Source: Gentiana macrophylla | Lineage: Eukaryota > Streptophyta > Magnoliopsida > Gentianales > Gentianaceae | Direction: 5' to 3' | Assembly (NCBI GenBank): GCA_026214975.1 | Contig: CM047806.1 | Coordinates: 101,386,239 to 101,450,238 of the forward strand | DNA: 64,000 nucleotides | Part shown: positions 20,208 to 32,702 of the stretch, piece after piece | How positions within the stretch are numbered: the stretch's first letter is position 1 | Layout: the number at the start of each line of letters is the position of its first letter | Translations under genes and position numbers: made by a program | Notes under the pieces: generated by a model | Seen by the model: the letters and a program-made list of their open reading frames with translations, nothing else | Database searches by the model: none | Told to the model about the DNA's origin: nothing

Positions 20208-21953
20208 TGTTGGAAATAAAATTTATGTTTTGAAGATGATTCATCACTTATTCAGTCATTGTTCTAAACCCCATTGATGAAGTGTCATAACTAGCTGTTA
20301 TAGTGCAAAGCAAAAAGATGTCTAGATATCAATGTATAGGATTTAATAGAGTGTGATATTTGTATAAGTTAAATCAGACAAGCACTGTAATACTTCTAGG
20401 TTGTGAACTGAGATAACTAGAAAACTGAGATAACAGGAAACTGGAATTTAGTCAAACTGACTCAAAATACACCAATTTGAAACTGAAGAAGATAAGTTCG
20501 CTGAGGGACACAAACTCGGTTGACTTATCTACTTGATGAATAACTGAGGGTCGCATACTCAGTTATTGAAGACAGAAGAACTGAGGGTTCAAACTCAGTT
20601 ATGAAGACTATGTCGAGACTATAAAGTTAGACTTCAGGCAAGATTGTGATGACCTAAACTGACTTTATGGATCTTGTATGGGAAGCTAAGACACATAAGG
20701 ACAATGTTGTCTTTGCTAACTAATTCCTTGGTGTACTCGGATTAAGTCAATTATAATCAGATGAAAACTGGAGTACTGATTGTTGAAGAAGAGTAAACAC
20801 TCAGTTAAAGCTCTTACAAACTGAGAACTGATAATGTTCTCAGTAAATCAGTTTTGAAACTAAGGTTTAACCAAACTAAAAAAAATATTCAACCGTTACA
20901 GTATAAGGATCATGATTGGAGGATAATCTATCCATTCTGACAAGTAACGTACAAGCAAGAAAGCAGGACCACTAACGGCTACGGCTACAAGGATTTGAAC
21001 TCACAGAAATTTGACCGTTAGAAAAACCCCTTTAAATAGACTACTACTATCAGAAAGAAACAGGGGTGAAGAGAGAGGAATTATAAGAATCAATCTAGTC
21101 AAGAAAGATCAAATTAAGGGGGAAAAGCCATTTTAAAAGAATTCCTACTAGATACTTAATTGCAAGATCAAGAAATTTCTTCAAGTGTTCATTAGCTTCA
21201 AAGAAAAATCAAGATCACTCATTTGAAGAAATCCAGAGCTGTGCATAACTTATACATCTAGAAGAAAAGCTCAAATCACAATTGAATCATAGTTATTGAT
21301 TCAAGTCTCAACTTTGATTCTATCAAAGATTTAGACTGTGAAACACCAAGAAGGTGTGAAAGACAGTTGAGTGTAGTCAGGAAGACTGTGGTTGTGATGA
21401 GCTGGTGAAGAGGCAATTCAACCCTCCAAGGACCAGTGTTTCAGACAATTAAAGAGCAGCAATTCTACCTGTTCTACAAGTGTTTAGATAGTGAAGCTAG
21501 GGATTAGTCAAGGACTATCAGTTTAGAACTTTTTGTAACCGGGCTATCTCAAAGAAGTTCTAGTGGAATTTTCCTCCACATCACAGGGGAAGAGAGGACT
21601 GACAGGATTACACCACCTGGAACTCTATAATTCTTGTTTATTTACTTTACGCATTTACTTACTTCATTACGGTCATAATTATCTAGTTCTTATTTATAGG
21701 AATCTTAAGAAAATGAGTCAACAAGTTATCTGATAACTTATATTTTATAAAGGCTAATTCTATCCGCTGCCAGTTAACTAGACTAAGAATAAGTCAGTAT
21801 TGACTTATACTCAGTTGAGTTAGCTTAACTCCGCACAAGCTTTAGTTGAACCCTATCCGATTTAAGATTTAGTTTTTAGGAAAGTTTTTGGTGACAAGTT
21901 TATTCACCCCCCCCCCCCTCTAAACATGTGTTATCCTTTCCAATGGGCCAACA
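20208..21953 (+). mobile_element. Solo LTR of the C family, inverted inside C
   Basis: A complete LTR, TGTTGG...CCAACA, 1746 bp, matches the LTRs of C but lies on the opposite strand. It is flanked by a perfect target duplication AGTTT (20203-20207 and 21954-21958), with no primer site or coding DNA beside it. This is the footprint of an insertion followed by LTR-LTR recombination. It has a run of 12 C at 21907-21918. Confidence 0.93.
20501..20600 (+). promoter_or_regulatory. Three inverted repeats in the solo LTR
   Basis: Arms CTGAG/CTCGG at 20501-20519, TAACTGAG/CTCAGTTA at 20541-20565 and AACTGAG/CTCAGTT at 20579-20600. They are the same three units as at 1915-2014, here read in element sense. 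Confidence 0.5.
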
Positions 21954-21958
21954 AGTTT

Positions 21959-23215
21959 CCATCTGCAAACAAATTAAGAACCTTTTGGTACCCATATCTG
22001 TTTGGGTCCTTTCTGATTAGCTTTTGGGTTAATTCTTAAGGATGACTTCTTTTTCTTAGAATTAATCTCCTTTTTGAGATCTTTCAATTTTCTGCAAACT
22101 GATTTCGTTTCTCTCACATATCTTTCTTGTCCTTTTGACTTGGTAAAGTCAGTTTTCACAAAATTTTGTTGTTTCGACTCGATCGTCTTTTTCTTGAAAA
22201 TTTTGTGGGACTGAGTGATCATGGGTCCATTCCGGTCTTCATCAGTAGGAAAGAGTCTCCCTTTCCACCTAAATCTATTATTCCATGAATGAGTGTCATT
22301 CTTTGGTAAATATGACTTGAATGTTCTATTGACTGATCTCTAATCAGTTCTGCCTTTTTCAGCCGTCTGAGTTTTTCTGTAGAATTCAGTTTGTGGGTTG
22401 ACACCAACTGATTTTACAGTTTTGTTAGTTTTTGATCGAGGCTGTGCTAAGTTTTTGTCAGTTCTAACAATTTTATCAGTTCTCTAAGTTCCCGAATTTT
22501 GTGCAGCCACAAACTTAGTTGCAACTGAACTAGGTCTGAACTTAGAATTCTGTTGATTGTCAAGCCTTAAACATGTTCAGTCTCCAAATGGTTTTCCCGG
22601 TTTGAACTGGAAATTAGGAACTGGATCAACTGATGACTCAGTGATATTTACTACTCTGTTATCTCATCAGTTGAGCATTTTTTCTGAGTTCCATTGTTAT
22701 CCTTGAAAAAATTAATATCATAATTCAATCTTAGACTTTCAGCTTTCAACAATTCTTTTTCCATTTTGACATTCTCATAATTCTTTTGAATTTCTTCTAA
22801 TTCCTTTATGAGTATCTCCAAGGTTTCATTGAAATCTGCATTTCTATAATTGTCCATGGAAGTGTGACAGTTGGATGTAGAAGCATTTACCTCATCATGT
22901 TTGATCGATAAGTTCTCAATTTCAGCTTCTTCATCTTGCACTGTCTATTTTCCTTTACTTGATATTGCATTGTCCTTTGCTAGTTCAACTCCAAAAAGAA
23001 TGATTTCTTCATCACTTTCGATATAATTTTGTGCAGCAAGACTTAATGGTAAAATCTCAGAGTTCTCATTGTTAATGGTGTCCATTGGATTTTCAATGAG
23101 TCTTGATTAATCTTTCTTGGGTGTCCGCAACAAGAACCTGTAATTTGCTTTTGTATTCATCATATCTTAAAAATGAGTAGTTAATTAAACTTATAAAGTG
23201 ATGTTGTGTATCCAT
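21959..23215 (-). pseudogene. gag: Element C gag remnant
   Basis: The likely start is the ATG at 23215 (MDTQHH), in the same setting as the D gag start. The following SFLRYDEYKSKL matches the N-terminal gag pattern. A coiled-coil-rich segment is open at 22941-22651, then come WKGRLFPTDEDRN.P and KGPKQIWVPKGS at 21990, both shared with D near 42810 and 42410. The zinc knuckles and most of the capsid domain are missing, and where protease should begin the sequence passes into the solo LTR and then the upstream region of the extra ORF. Gag is internally deleted and frameshifted. Confidence 0.65.
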
Positions 23216-23250
23216 GATGCAGTTTTGAAAAACTTTGAAAACTAATGGAT

Positions 23251-23441
23251 GATGGCCAGTTACTTTAAACTAAACACTCGAAGCAGTAACAACTTTGGAT
23301 CACTTCCTAAAGGAAGAACTGCTCCGATACCAATTGTTGGTATCGGAATAACTGATGACCAGTTACTTCGAGCAAACAAACTGATATTTTGATATTCAAC
23401 TATGGATCTCTTCGGAACAGAAGCACTGCCCCAATACCAAT
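23251..23441 (-). repeat. Duplicated primer-site region of C
   Basis: Two imperfect copies of about 105 bp (23251-23341 and 23354-23448), each ending with the tRNA-Met-like primer site and TGTTGGT. The site next to the LTR is altered (TTGGTATTGGGGCA in - sense), while the inner one is closer to consensus (TTGGTATCGGAGCA). Confidence 0.7.
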
Positions 23442-25191
23442 TGTTGGTCCCGTGAAAAGGCTGACACAAGTTTAGAGGGGGTGAATAAACTTGTCCCCAA
23501 AAACTGAATCAATAACCAGATTGAGTTCAGCTTTAAACTTGTGTGGAGTTAAGCTAACTTAGCTGAGTAAAAGTCAAAACTGACTTATGCTTAACTGAGT
23601 TAACCTGTAGCGGATTATTAAAGCCTTTTTACAAAATATGAGTTTATCAGTTTGTCTAGATGGAATGCAATGATGTGCTAATTCAGTTTCTTATGTTTGC
23701 TGAGTGTGTGATCTGATGTAATATAAATGCAATAATTAAATGCGTAAAGTAAGTAAGTAAATAAGACATAATTTATAAAGGTTCCAGGTGGTGTAATCCT
23801 GTCAGTCCTCTCTTCCCCTGTGATGCGGAGGAATATTCCACTAGAACTATTGAGGTGGCTTGGTTACAAAAAGTCCTATTCAGTTAGTCCTTGTCTAATC
23901 CCTAGCTTCACTATCTAAGTAACTATAGAACAGGTAGAATTGCTGCTCTACAACTACTTGCACCACTGGTCCTTGAAGGGTTGTATTGCCTCTTCACAGC
24001 TCCTCACAAACACAGTCTTCGTGACTGCAGCTCAATTGTCCTTCACACCTTCTTGGTGATTCACAGCCTAAAACCTTTGATAAAACAAAGTTGAGACTTA
24101 AATCAATAACTATGATTGAACTTGTGATTTGAGCTTCTTCTTCTTGATATGATTTTCTCAAGCTCTGTTTTTCTTCAAGTGTTTGATCTTAATGCTTCTT
24201 TGAATGTTAGAGAACACTTTGAAGATTTCTTGATCTTGCAATAAAGCATACAACTGGAGTTCTTATTAATTCACTTTCCCCTTTACTTGAATCATTCTTA
24301 ATAAATTTTTCTTTTGAACTCCGCACTTCTTCTTGAGGTAGAAGCGACCTATGTATAGGGTTTATCCAATGTTCATCTTATTTGAATTTGAATTCTTGTA
24401 GCCGTTAGTGGTCACGCTTATTCTGCTGAATGTCAAATGTCTTTTCTGACAATTCTGTGTATCCAATAAAATTGTTTCCTTTATAACGGTCAGATCTTTC
24501 TTTAGTTTTTATATCTTCAGCTTGAAACTGATTTTCTGTGGACAAGTCAGTTTTCAGCTTTAAGAGCATTAACTGAGTTGTTACTCTTCTTCAAAAACTC
24601 TATACTCGATTCTCCATCTGATTATAATTGACTTAATCAGAGTACACCACAACTTAGATAAATCATCTAAGATAGCATTGTCCGTATGTATCTTAGGTCT
24701 TCATACAAGATCTATAGAGTTAGTTCAGGTCATCATAATCTTGCCTGAATTCTAACTTTATAGTCTCATTTTTTGTCTTCATAAACTGAGTTTGAATCCT
24801 CAGTTCTTCATTCTTCAATAACTGAGTCTGTGTCCCTCAGTTCTTCAGCTTCTAGATAAGTAAACCGAGTTTGTGTCCCACAGCGAACATACCTTCTTCA
24901 GTTTTTGTTGGTGTGCTCTGAGTCAGTTTCTCAATCTTCAATTGTGAACTCAGTTTTCATAGTCTCATCCAGTCAGTCACTCGTTTTCTCAGTTCTGATC
25001 CTAGAACTAATACAGTGCTTGTCTGATTTACTTATAAAACTGTCAGTCTCTATCAAATCCTATATATCAATATCTAGACATCTTTTTGCTTTGTACTATA
25101 ACAGCTAGTTATGATATTTCATCAATGGAGTTAAAAGCAATAACTGAATAACTGATAAATCATCATCAAAACATAAATTGTATTTCCAACA
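23442..25191 (-). repeat. Element C 5' LTR
   Basis: TGTTGG...CCAACA, 1750 bp, aligned with 560-2321. It is the promoter copy. Its TATA box at 24350-24358 reads CTATACATA and the third inverted repeat has lost pairing (CCGAG/CACAG near 24868-24888). Confidence 0.9.
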
Positions 25192-26523
25192 ATTTGCATT
25201 TTATCATTTCATTTGCTTACTGCCAGTCTATATTATATTATTGTGTCACCTCTACTTTGCCCGAGTTTTGCATGTCATAATTCTATAGCAGATATTCGCA
25301 GACTTTTCACGACATTGAGCCCAAGACGTGTGCGATAGTGATTCATTTACTTCGCTCAGCGGTTAAACCAAGCTAAGTTCCTTTTCATTATAAATCATTT
25401 CATCATTAGGGACAATGCTTCGATTAAGTAGGAGAATAGGAACGTCATTTAGCGATTAACTATGAATTTCGTCAATATTTGTTGATTTGTCACGAGTATT
25501 GTCGATGCATTTTTTACCACTTAGACCTTTTGGAAATAGTTAATTACATATTTGCTTCATGACCTAAATAAAAGTCGTGTCACTTTTGAAGTGGTAGCGT
25601 ATTAACCACATTTTCTTTTCATGGACCGTCCTTCTATGCACATATGACTCACTTCTTCAGTGTGTAGTTAGATGACACATTATTCAATTTAGTATTGAAG
25701 AATGAGCATGTGTTATGTTGTATGATGTAGTGACTTATTAATTGTTATTTTACCATTGCATTCAATTTTTTAGCACGCAATCTGAGTGAGAAGTATTTGG
25801 ATAAGATGAAGAGTAATCTTAGACCGAGAATCGATACTCGTCGGTGGATATACTTTAACTAATTGTGGTATGATGATGGTAGCAACAATGAGGCCACAAA
25901 AGATAAACGGGATAAAACGGGCTTGCGAGTGAGAGAGAAAAAATAGTGAGAAATCTGCCAAAAAAGGAGAAAAAAAATAATATATAATAAAGGCAGTGAG
26001 GGAAGCGAACTTGTAGCAAAAGGCCATGACCCTCACATCAAAAAGAAACAAATGAGGATAGCGAGTAAAAGTCGGTCCCCAAATCCGCCCGGCTCGAGTA
26101 AGGTTTCATGTTGTTTGTCTAAGTCTAAAGGCAAGAGGAGCGAGTGAGCACATTGAGAAGTAAAGGTTGGGGTCGCTACAACTTCATTCTTTTCTTGAAT
26201 GCACTATCACAATATATTTATCACATGACACATTGATGCATTGGTAAGTGATGATTAATGGGGAACTTATGTAGTTGTGCATGATATGTGTTTTGGCTGA
26301 AATCCTTGTTGATATAATGTGATTCTGCCTGCGTCACTATTTTTGGAGGGTTATTGCACACACACATTGGTTCATGAATTGAAAAAGTGTTTAATGCACC
26401 GCTTATGGATATGAGTTGGCATGATTCTTATCTCAGCTTATAACGCATAGTTGTATGTTAGTCCGGAGTAGAGTTTATTCCGCCTTTTTGTTTAGGACTA
26501 CCAAAAGCTAAGTGGGGGGTAGT
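25192..26523 (+). other. Element H non-coding 3' region and polypurine tract
   Basis: About 1.3 kb with no credible ORF. It ends AAAAGCTAAGTGGGGGGTAGT (about 26504-26523), a strong polypurine tract directly before an LTR start. A long non-coding stretch closed by AAGCTAAGTGGGG is typical of Athila/Tat-type Gypsy elements and large non-autonomous derivatives; the assignment is tentative. Confidence 0.5.
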
Positions 26524-27117
26524 TGATCACACTGAAAATGGTACTATAACTCATACCCTTAATTGCCCCAAATCATGCTCAATTGATTAGTGATAGATGG
26601 AATATTGCTCAAAATAAGTGTTGATTGCTAAATACCGGTTCCTCGGTTAGTAATTCTGCATCTTTATATTTTATCCTGATATTTGGTACTGTTTCGTCTT
26701 GTTTTATGTGATGTTCAGGAATACCATAATATGGGCTAAAGACGGAAGGATCCGGATTAGAGAAATAAACATTGGGCCGAAGTCAGAAGAAGTCAATTCG
26801 AAGTCTGCTGGACCAGAAAAAAGGAAAATAGTCCGGAAGCTGCGGAAACCCTAGCCGCAGCCACGGAAACTTGGAGGGCACGAAAAGAAGAGAGTTGTGA
26901 ACTGCATTAAGTCGGTTAGGTTAGATCCCATATGATGGTTTACAGCTCTATATAAATCTGTGCCAGTCTATTGTAATAATATACGACAATACGAGAATAT
27001 GATACCATACGATATATACACTTTTCCATGAAATAAAGAGTTTATTATTTTCGTTGAGTTTGTTTCTTGGTTATCTCCTTCAATCCATCAACTAGCTTGA
27101 GTTTATCAAGCTAGGTC
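26524..27117 (+). repeat. Element H 3' LTR, first part
   Basis: It starts TGATCACACTG after the polypurine tract. Inside are a TATATAAAT box at 26949-26957 and AATAAA at 27032-27037, the usual order of promoter and polyadenylation signal in an LTR. G interrupts it. The 42 bases at 59838-59879 are probably its continuation. Only one copy is in the window, so this rests on the signals alone. Confidence 0.55.
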
Positions 27118-28920
27118 TGTTAGGAAAGCACTAGTTTAACGCAGCGGAATTTAAAATTTGATTTCCTTTTTCTAGATCGTTCTTCGTTTAATGCAATAAC
27201 ACGTTAATTAGTTTGACTGTTATACCTTGATGATCTATAAGATCGTCGCTTTGACCGTCAATGGAGAGTAGTACAGTGTGCAAGCCGTCCACGTGTCCGG
27301 CCTCTATCGCTAATCCACACGAACTCCTCACCGGAATCCTCCTTCGATTGCTATTGGAAAACTGCGGTTGCTAGACCGGCCTTTTTCCTCTCTCACAAAC
27401 TCACTATAGGATGCTCTCTATTTTACACAAGAACTATGAGCTCTTGCAATTGTGATGTACAAAAGAGCTTGTCACCCACCTCTTATTTATAGTGTAGGGG
27501 GCGCCCCAACCTAGAGTGGAGGAGAAGAAAACATTTTCCCAATAAAATAAGGAAAATCAATTAGATTGATTTATCTCTTTTATTATAATTAATTTTGTCA
27601 ATATCTTATATTGAATATAATTATCTTATTACCATAAATCTATTTTTCCAAAATCAATTAATATCTTATATTAATATTATGGTAATCTTATTAATTAAAA
27701 TGCACAATCCAAGTGTATCTTATACACAAGGAGGTGGCGCCCCAACAGTCAATAAATTGACTTTCGGAATATTTTTTAATTAATATAATTTGTATATAAT
27801 TAATATCTTGTATTTTATTTATTCATAATAAATAAATACCACCATTATAATTTACCACTATAACATTCATAGTCTAGATATAAACTTTACTTATTTTGGC
27901 TATCAACTATAACCACATTTTAATCCGACTCGATGTTCATATGTGTGTGACCCGATAGGCTTCCGAATATGTTGGCCGTAGACACAAAGTGCAATTTACT
28001 AAAATGCCCTTCATGCCTAACGATCACGGGATAGTGTCTAGGAACACTCCGTGACCCTCAATCATCGGAAGAGTCAAAAGCAATGACTACTACCTTTCAT
28101 GTGAAGCAGTTACCATGTAACTTACAATCCTATCACTGTAATAATATCCATACGATTGTATCTCGAGTGTCAATACATTAACGATCGTATCTTATAATCT
28201 GGATATCATGCTCTGTCGAGATAACACATTTACTCCCACTTTGCAAAGATTCTCGAGAGCTAGACATTCCTTATAAGAAGGCCATTTCAGATATTCGATC
28301 CCAATCATAGGATACGCGATTCCTGGACGACCAATCATGTATACTCCGCATGCTTCAATATCATACCCAATCACTACTGCATGATCTCCCCGTGGCTAGG
28401 GGAAATCTCAATAGTGCCAAAGCATGACAATCCACTCCGTGATTCCATGAAGACTCCGGTCAAAAGGATAATTAGCGTGACACTTAATGTAAGTGGGTCA
28501 GTCTAACGTACGCATTCTCTAATACACGTCCACGTACAGTCCAAGTGTCTCTACACTTCGATAGACGAGATATATCCCTACCTTTTATAAGATATAAGAC
28601 ATCCAATACGTGCTAGTCTGGTTATACTATCAATGTCCCATTTGATAGTACATAAGACTAGAGACATTTAAGTACTAAACTTGTTATAGTGATTAGAGAT
28701 CTCATCAACCATAATCACTATCATGGTTTCTCTATCACAGTTTGATACTAGGGACGTTACTATATATGTATAACAAATAACATGAAGATAAAAAATATAT
28801 AATAACATAAGTGCTTCTATTAATCATAATAAAGTTATTACATAAACTAAATAGACTGTAAACGACCCGACCCGGTCGGATCCAGTCCAACTCAATTGGG
28901 TTTAGGACATTTTTCCAATA
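27118..28920 (-). repeat. Element G 3' LTR
   Basis: TGTTAGGAAAGC...CCAATA, where the final base pair before the end has changed relative to CCAACA at 59837. In element sense a TATA box (CTATAAATA) lies at about 27484-27492. On the - strand AAGTAGGAGAT (28921-28931) is the polypurine tract. Confidence 0.88.
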
Positions 28921-28934
28921 ATCTCCTACTTGGC

Positions 28935-29179
28935 CTAAAACCAATCACCCATATGCCTAAGCCCATGCAAGTGAACATGTTTCTCATGCTTTGCTTGAGA
29001 CAATTCCATGGTTAACGGATCAGCTATGTTATCATCCGTGTGGACTTTCTCTGTCTTTACATCTCCTCTATCTACAATCTCTCTAGTCAAGTGATAGCGC
29101 CGTAGCACATGTTTGGACTACTGAAGAGACCTTGGTTCCTTTGACTAAGATATCGCTTCATTATTATCACAGTACAGAA
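28935..29179 (-). pseudogene. pol: Element G RNase H, C-terminal part
   Basis: Read from 29179 down: YCDNNEA with the catalytic Asp, then REIVDRGDVKTEKV, DDNIADPLT and the end HGLRHMGDW before the TAG at 28935-28937. This completes the frame that stops at the F insertion point at 52645. Two internal stops (near 29150 and 29120) show decay. Confidence 0.8.
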
Positions 29180-30986
29180 TGTTAGTAATATCATCCGCAA
29201 CGGAAGCGATTTAAGGATCTAGATATATAATTTACACATAATAAAATAACTAGATCTACTCTACAAGGGGGTTGTAGAATATACCTCTTGGATCTCAAAA
29301 TCCAAGTAGAAGAACCGCAATAGGAAGAACAAAAGATGGTGTAAAGAGCACCACGATCTTCCGCACGTGTGATCCAAGCAACTCCCGGTGGAAGGAAATT
29401 CTCGTCTCGAATCCTCCCGATATGCTACGCGGAAAAAACCTCCAAGATTTTCCCTCTTACTTCCCCTTGGCCAAAATTTTTCTTCCTCTCTCTAAGAGAT
29501 GGAAGTCGAAATTTTGTGTGTGTATGAGTTGGGAAAAGCCTATTTATATTGGAGAGCGTTCCTTGTCCCAATAAATAAAAGATAATCCTAGAATATTCTA
29601 AAAAAAATCTAGAATAATCTTTATCTCTATTTTTTACCATAAAATATATATTTATCCAATAAATATTTTGTGCACATATCTTATTAATCCACAAGAAAAC
29701 AATTTCTTGCTCACTAAGACATTGTGGAGGCCGAAATTTCTCCTTCCCTCATAGGGTTTGAGATTTCGGCCATGACACACAAATTGGGTCAAGATTATGA
29801 AAAATGTCTTTTTCACATATTTAATTATTTAGCCCAACTAATTTAATAGTCCACTAAACAATTAATTCACATATCGTTTTAATTAAATTCTAATAAGAAC
29901 TAAATTAATATTATCAGGATTCAACGTCCGAGAATAGCTATGCTATATTGGAGGCACGTCGTGGACCATGGACTAATAATCAGCGGCTCCGGTAAATCAA
30001 ATAAATAATTATCTTACGAACAAAATAATTATATTCGATAAATCAATCACAGGAATATGCCACCATAATCCCGTGACTGCACTCCTCCGATTATAAGATT
30101 ATATTTATCTCCTCACGAGAATGATAATAAGCGTCCATTGATATAATCATTACATATGGATCAATCCTCCATAGACTGTTCATTCTAAATCGGGAAGTTA
30201 CCGTTAACCCTTTTTAGAACCTCTTATCCTTATTTACCATTAGCCCCCTAGTGATCAATTAATTCATACAACTCACTTTGGTAGCTAATCGGTGTAATAT
30301 GAACTCGTCACGATCGATCGGTTTCTAGGATTAACAAATAAGGAATCGTCTATCTACTTCCATAAATGGAAGGAATGGATTCCGTATCTGTGATAACGCA
30401 GGACTACTCACTCAATCCAAAGACAATGCCAAGATGGGGTAATTCGGATCACGACTCGGTGTAATCCTTAGCCGTCAAGTCAAACCTCATACTGATTCAA
30501 GCAGTTGACTGTGATCACCTCAGGATTAAAATATATCCATAAATATGATCATCGATTAATTCGATAAGACTTTTCAATTACGGAATTATATCGTGAACTC
30601 TAATCAAATCGGTCCAGCCCTATATGATATATCTATCATATATAAATGCCCCACTAGGTTCTCTTAACCTAAAGTCCGGATAAGACAATCACACCTATTA
30701 TGTTCTAGGCGCATTAATAGCACGTTAAAGGAGAGACCCGATACTCTTGATTAACTTCACTATGGGCTAATTGTAGTTTAATTACATCTTCACTAACTCA
30801 ATCCTCCCGTGTATATCCCATACAATGAGATAAGTGATTACATAAACGATATACTTTATGGTTTTCTGTAGTGTAAATACTATTGTCACATCGGTGAATA
30901 AGAGAATAATAAATATGAATAATAATATCATTTCATTTATTAAATAAAACAATTACAAAATTGTCTTTCGGGCATTACACCTAACA
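29180..30986 (-). repeat. Element F 3' LTR
   Basis: Same ends as 50811-52644. It lacks about 33 bp present in the other copy at about 51208-51240. On the - strand a TATA-like TATAAATAG lies near 29540-29550, and CAAGTGGGAGAT (30987-30998) is the polypurine tract. Confidence 0.9.
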
Positions 30987-31074
30987 ATCTCCCACTTGCA
31001 TGAAAGCGTGTGATTAATTGTTTTAGGGCACACCCTATTATTTAAAATACATCAAACTATCACTCCCACTTGCT

Positions 31075-32702
31075 CTAAAGCAAATGAGACATGTCTCTAA
31101 TACCTATATTCTCCAAGTGTCGACTAAAAGCTTCAATCGACAGTGTCTTGGTGAATGGATCAGCATGATTATCGGCGGAGGCGATTCTTCGGACGGAAAC
31201 GTCCCCTCTATCGACAAAATCGTTCATCACCCAGTATTTCCTCTCTATATGGTTCGACTTACTGTGCTTTTGAGGTTCCCTAGAGTTGGCAATGGCCTCA
31301 TTGTTTTCACAATAGAGAGTAATAGGATCTTCAGCATTCGGGACAACGCCTAATCCGCTAATGAACTTTCTTAACCAAACTGCTTCCTTAGCTGCCTCGG
31401 AGGCCGCTATGAATTTAGCTTCCATTGTTGAATTGGCTGTGCTGGATTGCTTTTGGCTTCTCCATTCTATTGCACCGCCACCAAGCGTAAACACTGAAAC
31501 ATAGGTTGATTTAGAATCATCTCTGTCTGACTGAAAATCAGAATCGGTGTACCCCGCTAACTCCAAACTCCCACTCGAATAGACGAGCATATAATTTACG
31601 GTTCCTTCAAATATTTGATTAGATTCTTTCTTCTTTGTCGGTCACGGTTGCCTGGATTTGACTAAAAAACAAATTGACTAATCCATCGCCGTAACAAATA
31701 TCAGGTCTCGTACACCTCATAGCATACATAAGACTACCAACAGCCGAGGCATATGGCACTCTTCCCATAGCTTCAGTTTCTTCAGGAGTTTGAGGCTCCT
31801 GAGTCTTAGAGAGGTAAACGCCATGACGGGTTGGTAGAAAACCCTTCGTGGCATTCTCCATACTGAAGCATGCCAGCACCTTATCTATATAATTTGCTTG
31901 GGACAGAGCTAACATCATGTTCTTGCAATCCCTTATAATTTGGATCCCTAGAACATAACTCGTTTCTCCCAAATCATTCATTTGGAATTGTGTGGTCAAC
32001 CAACTTTTCACGTCGGACATCATCCCCTTATCGTTTCCAATTAGGAGTATGTCATCAACGTTCAACACGTACTAGAAATACAATACTATCTTTGATAACC
32101 TTTTAGTACACCAAGATTCATCAATGTGTTGTTCAAAATCATAAGACTTGATCGTGTGATCGAATCTATGATACCATGAACGAGATGCTTGCTTCAACCC
32201 ATAAATGGATCTGAGCAACTTGCACACCATGTGCTCTCGACCTTCTTCAATGAATCCTTCTGGTTGCTGCTTATAGATTTCCTCGTCGAGAAAGCCGTTT
32301 AGAAATGCTGTCTTAACATCCATTTGCCAGATTTCATAATCCAGACATGTAGCAATCGAAAGGAGGATGTAGATGGTTTTCATCATGGCCACAGGTGATA
32401 AGGTTTCCTCGTAGTCTATACCCTCTCGCTGTGTGTAACCTTTGGCTACCAGCCGTGCTTTGAAGGTTTCGACCTTCCCATATATTCCTCTCTTTCGCTT
32501 GTAGAGCCATTTACATCCAATGGGCCATTCACCCTCTGGAATTTCTACAAGTTTCCAGACTTAGTTAGAGTACATAGACTCCATATCTTGATTCATTGCG
32601 TCAATCCATTTATCCTTATCGTGATCCAATAAAGCCTTCTTATAGGTCGGATGATCATCTTCCACCCCATCAGAGGCGACTACGATCGTCTCTAAATCCA
32701 TG
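31075..32702 (-). pseudogene. pol: Element F reverse transcriptase and RNase H
   Basis: From the D insertion point (32702) leftwards: KWIDAMNQDMESM, then RT motifs WQMDVKTAFLNGFLDEEIY and LLRSIYGLKQASRSW (ORF 32392-32072). The catalytic box appears as LNVDDILLIGND in ORF 32068-31619, so the Tyr of YVDD has become Asn, and a stop lies just upstream. RNase H is open at 31590-31075 with GYTDSDF, STMEAKF, YCENNEA and ADNHADPFTKTLS. A dead copy. Confidence 0.85.

Larger units (their letters stand above)
560..25191 (-). mobile_element. Element C: pol-less, Sirevirus-like Copia retrotransposon
   Basis: Two LTRs of about 1.75 kb in the same orientation (560-2321 and 23442-25191) bound it, each TGTTGG...CCAACA. 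On the - strand the order is 5' LTR, tRNA-Met-like primer site, gag remnant, extra ORF, polypurine tract, 3' LTR. No protease, integrase, RT or RNase H of its own remains, so it is non-autonomous. Its LTR, gag remnant and extra ORF resemble those of element D, which has a recognisable pol and could be related to its helper. X and a solo LTR are inserted in it, so it is older than both. Confidence 0.85.

Noticed and set aside
25770..26051. A - strand ORF with a hydrophobic start in element H
   Set aside because: No similarity recognised, no conserved context, and H is read on the + strand.
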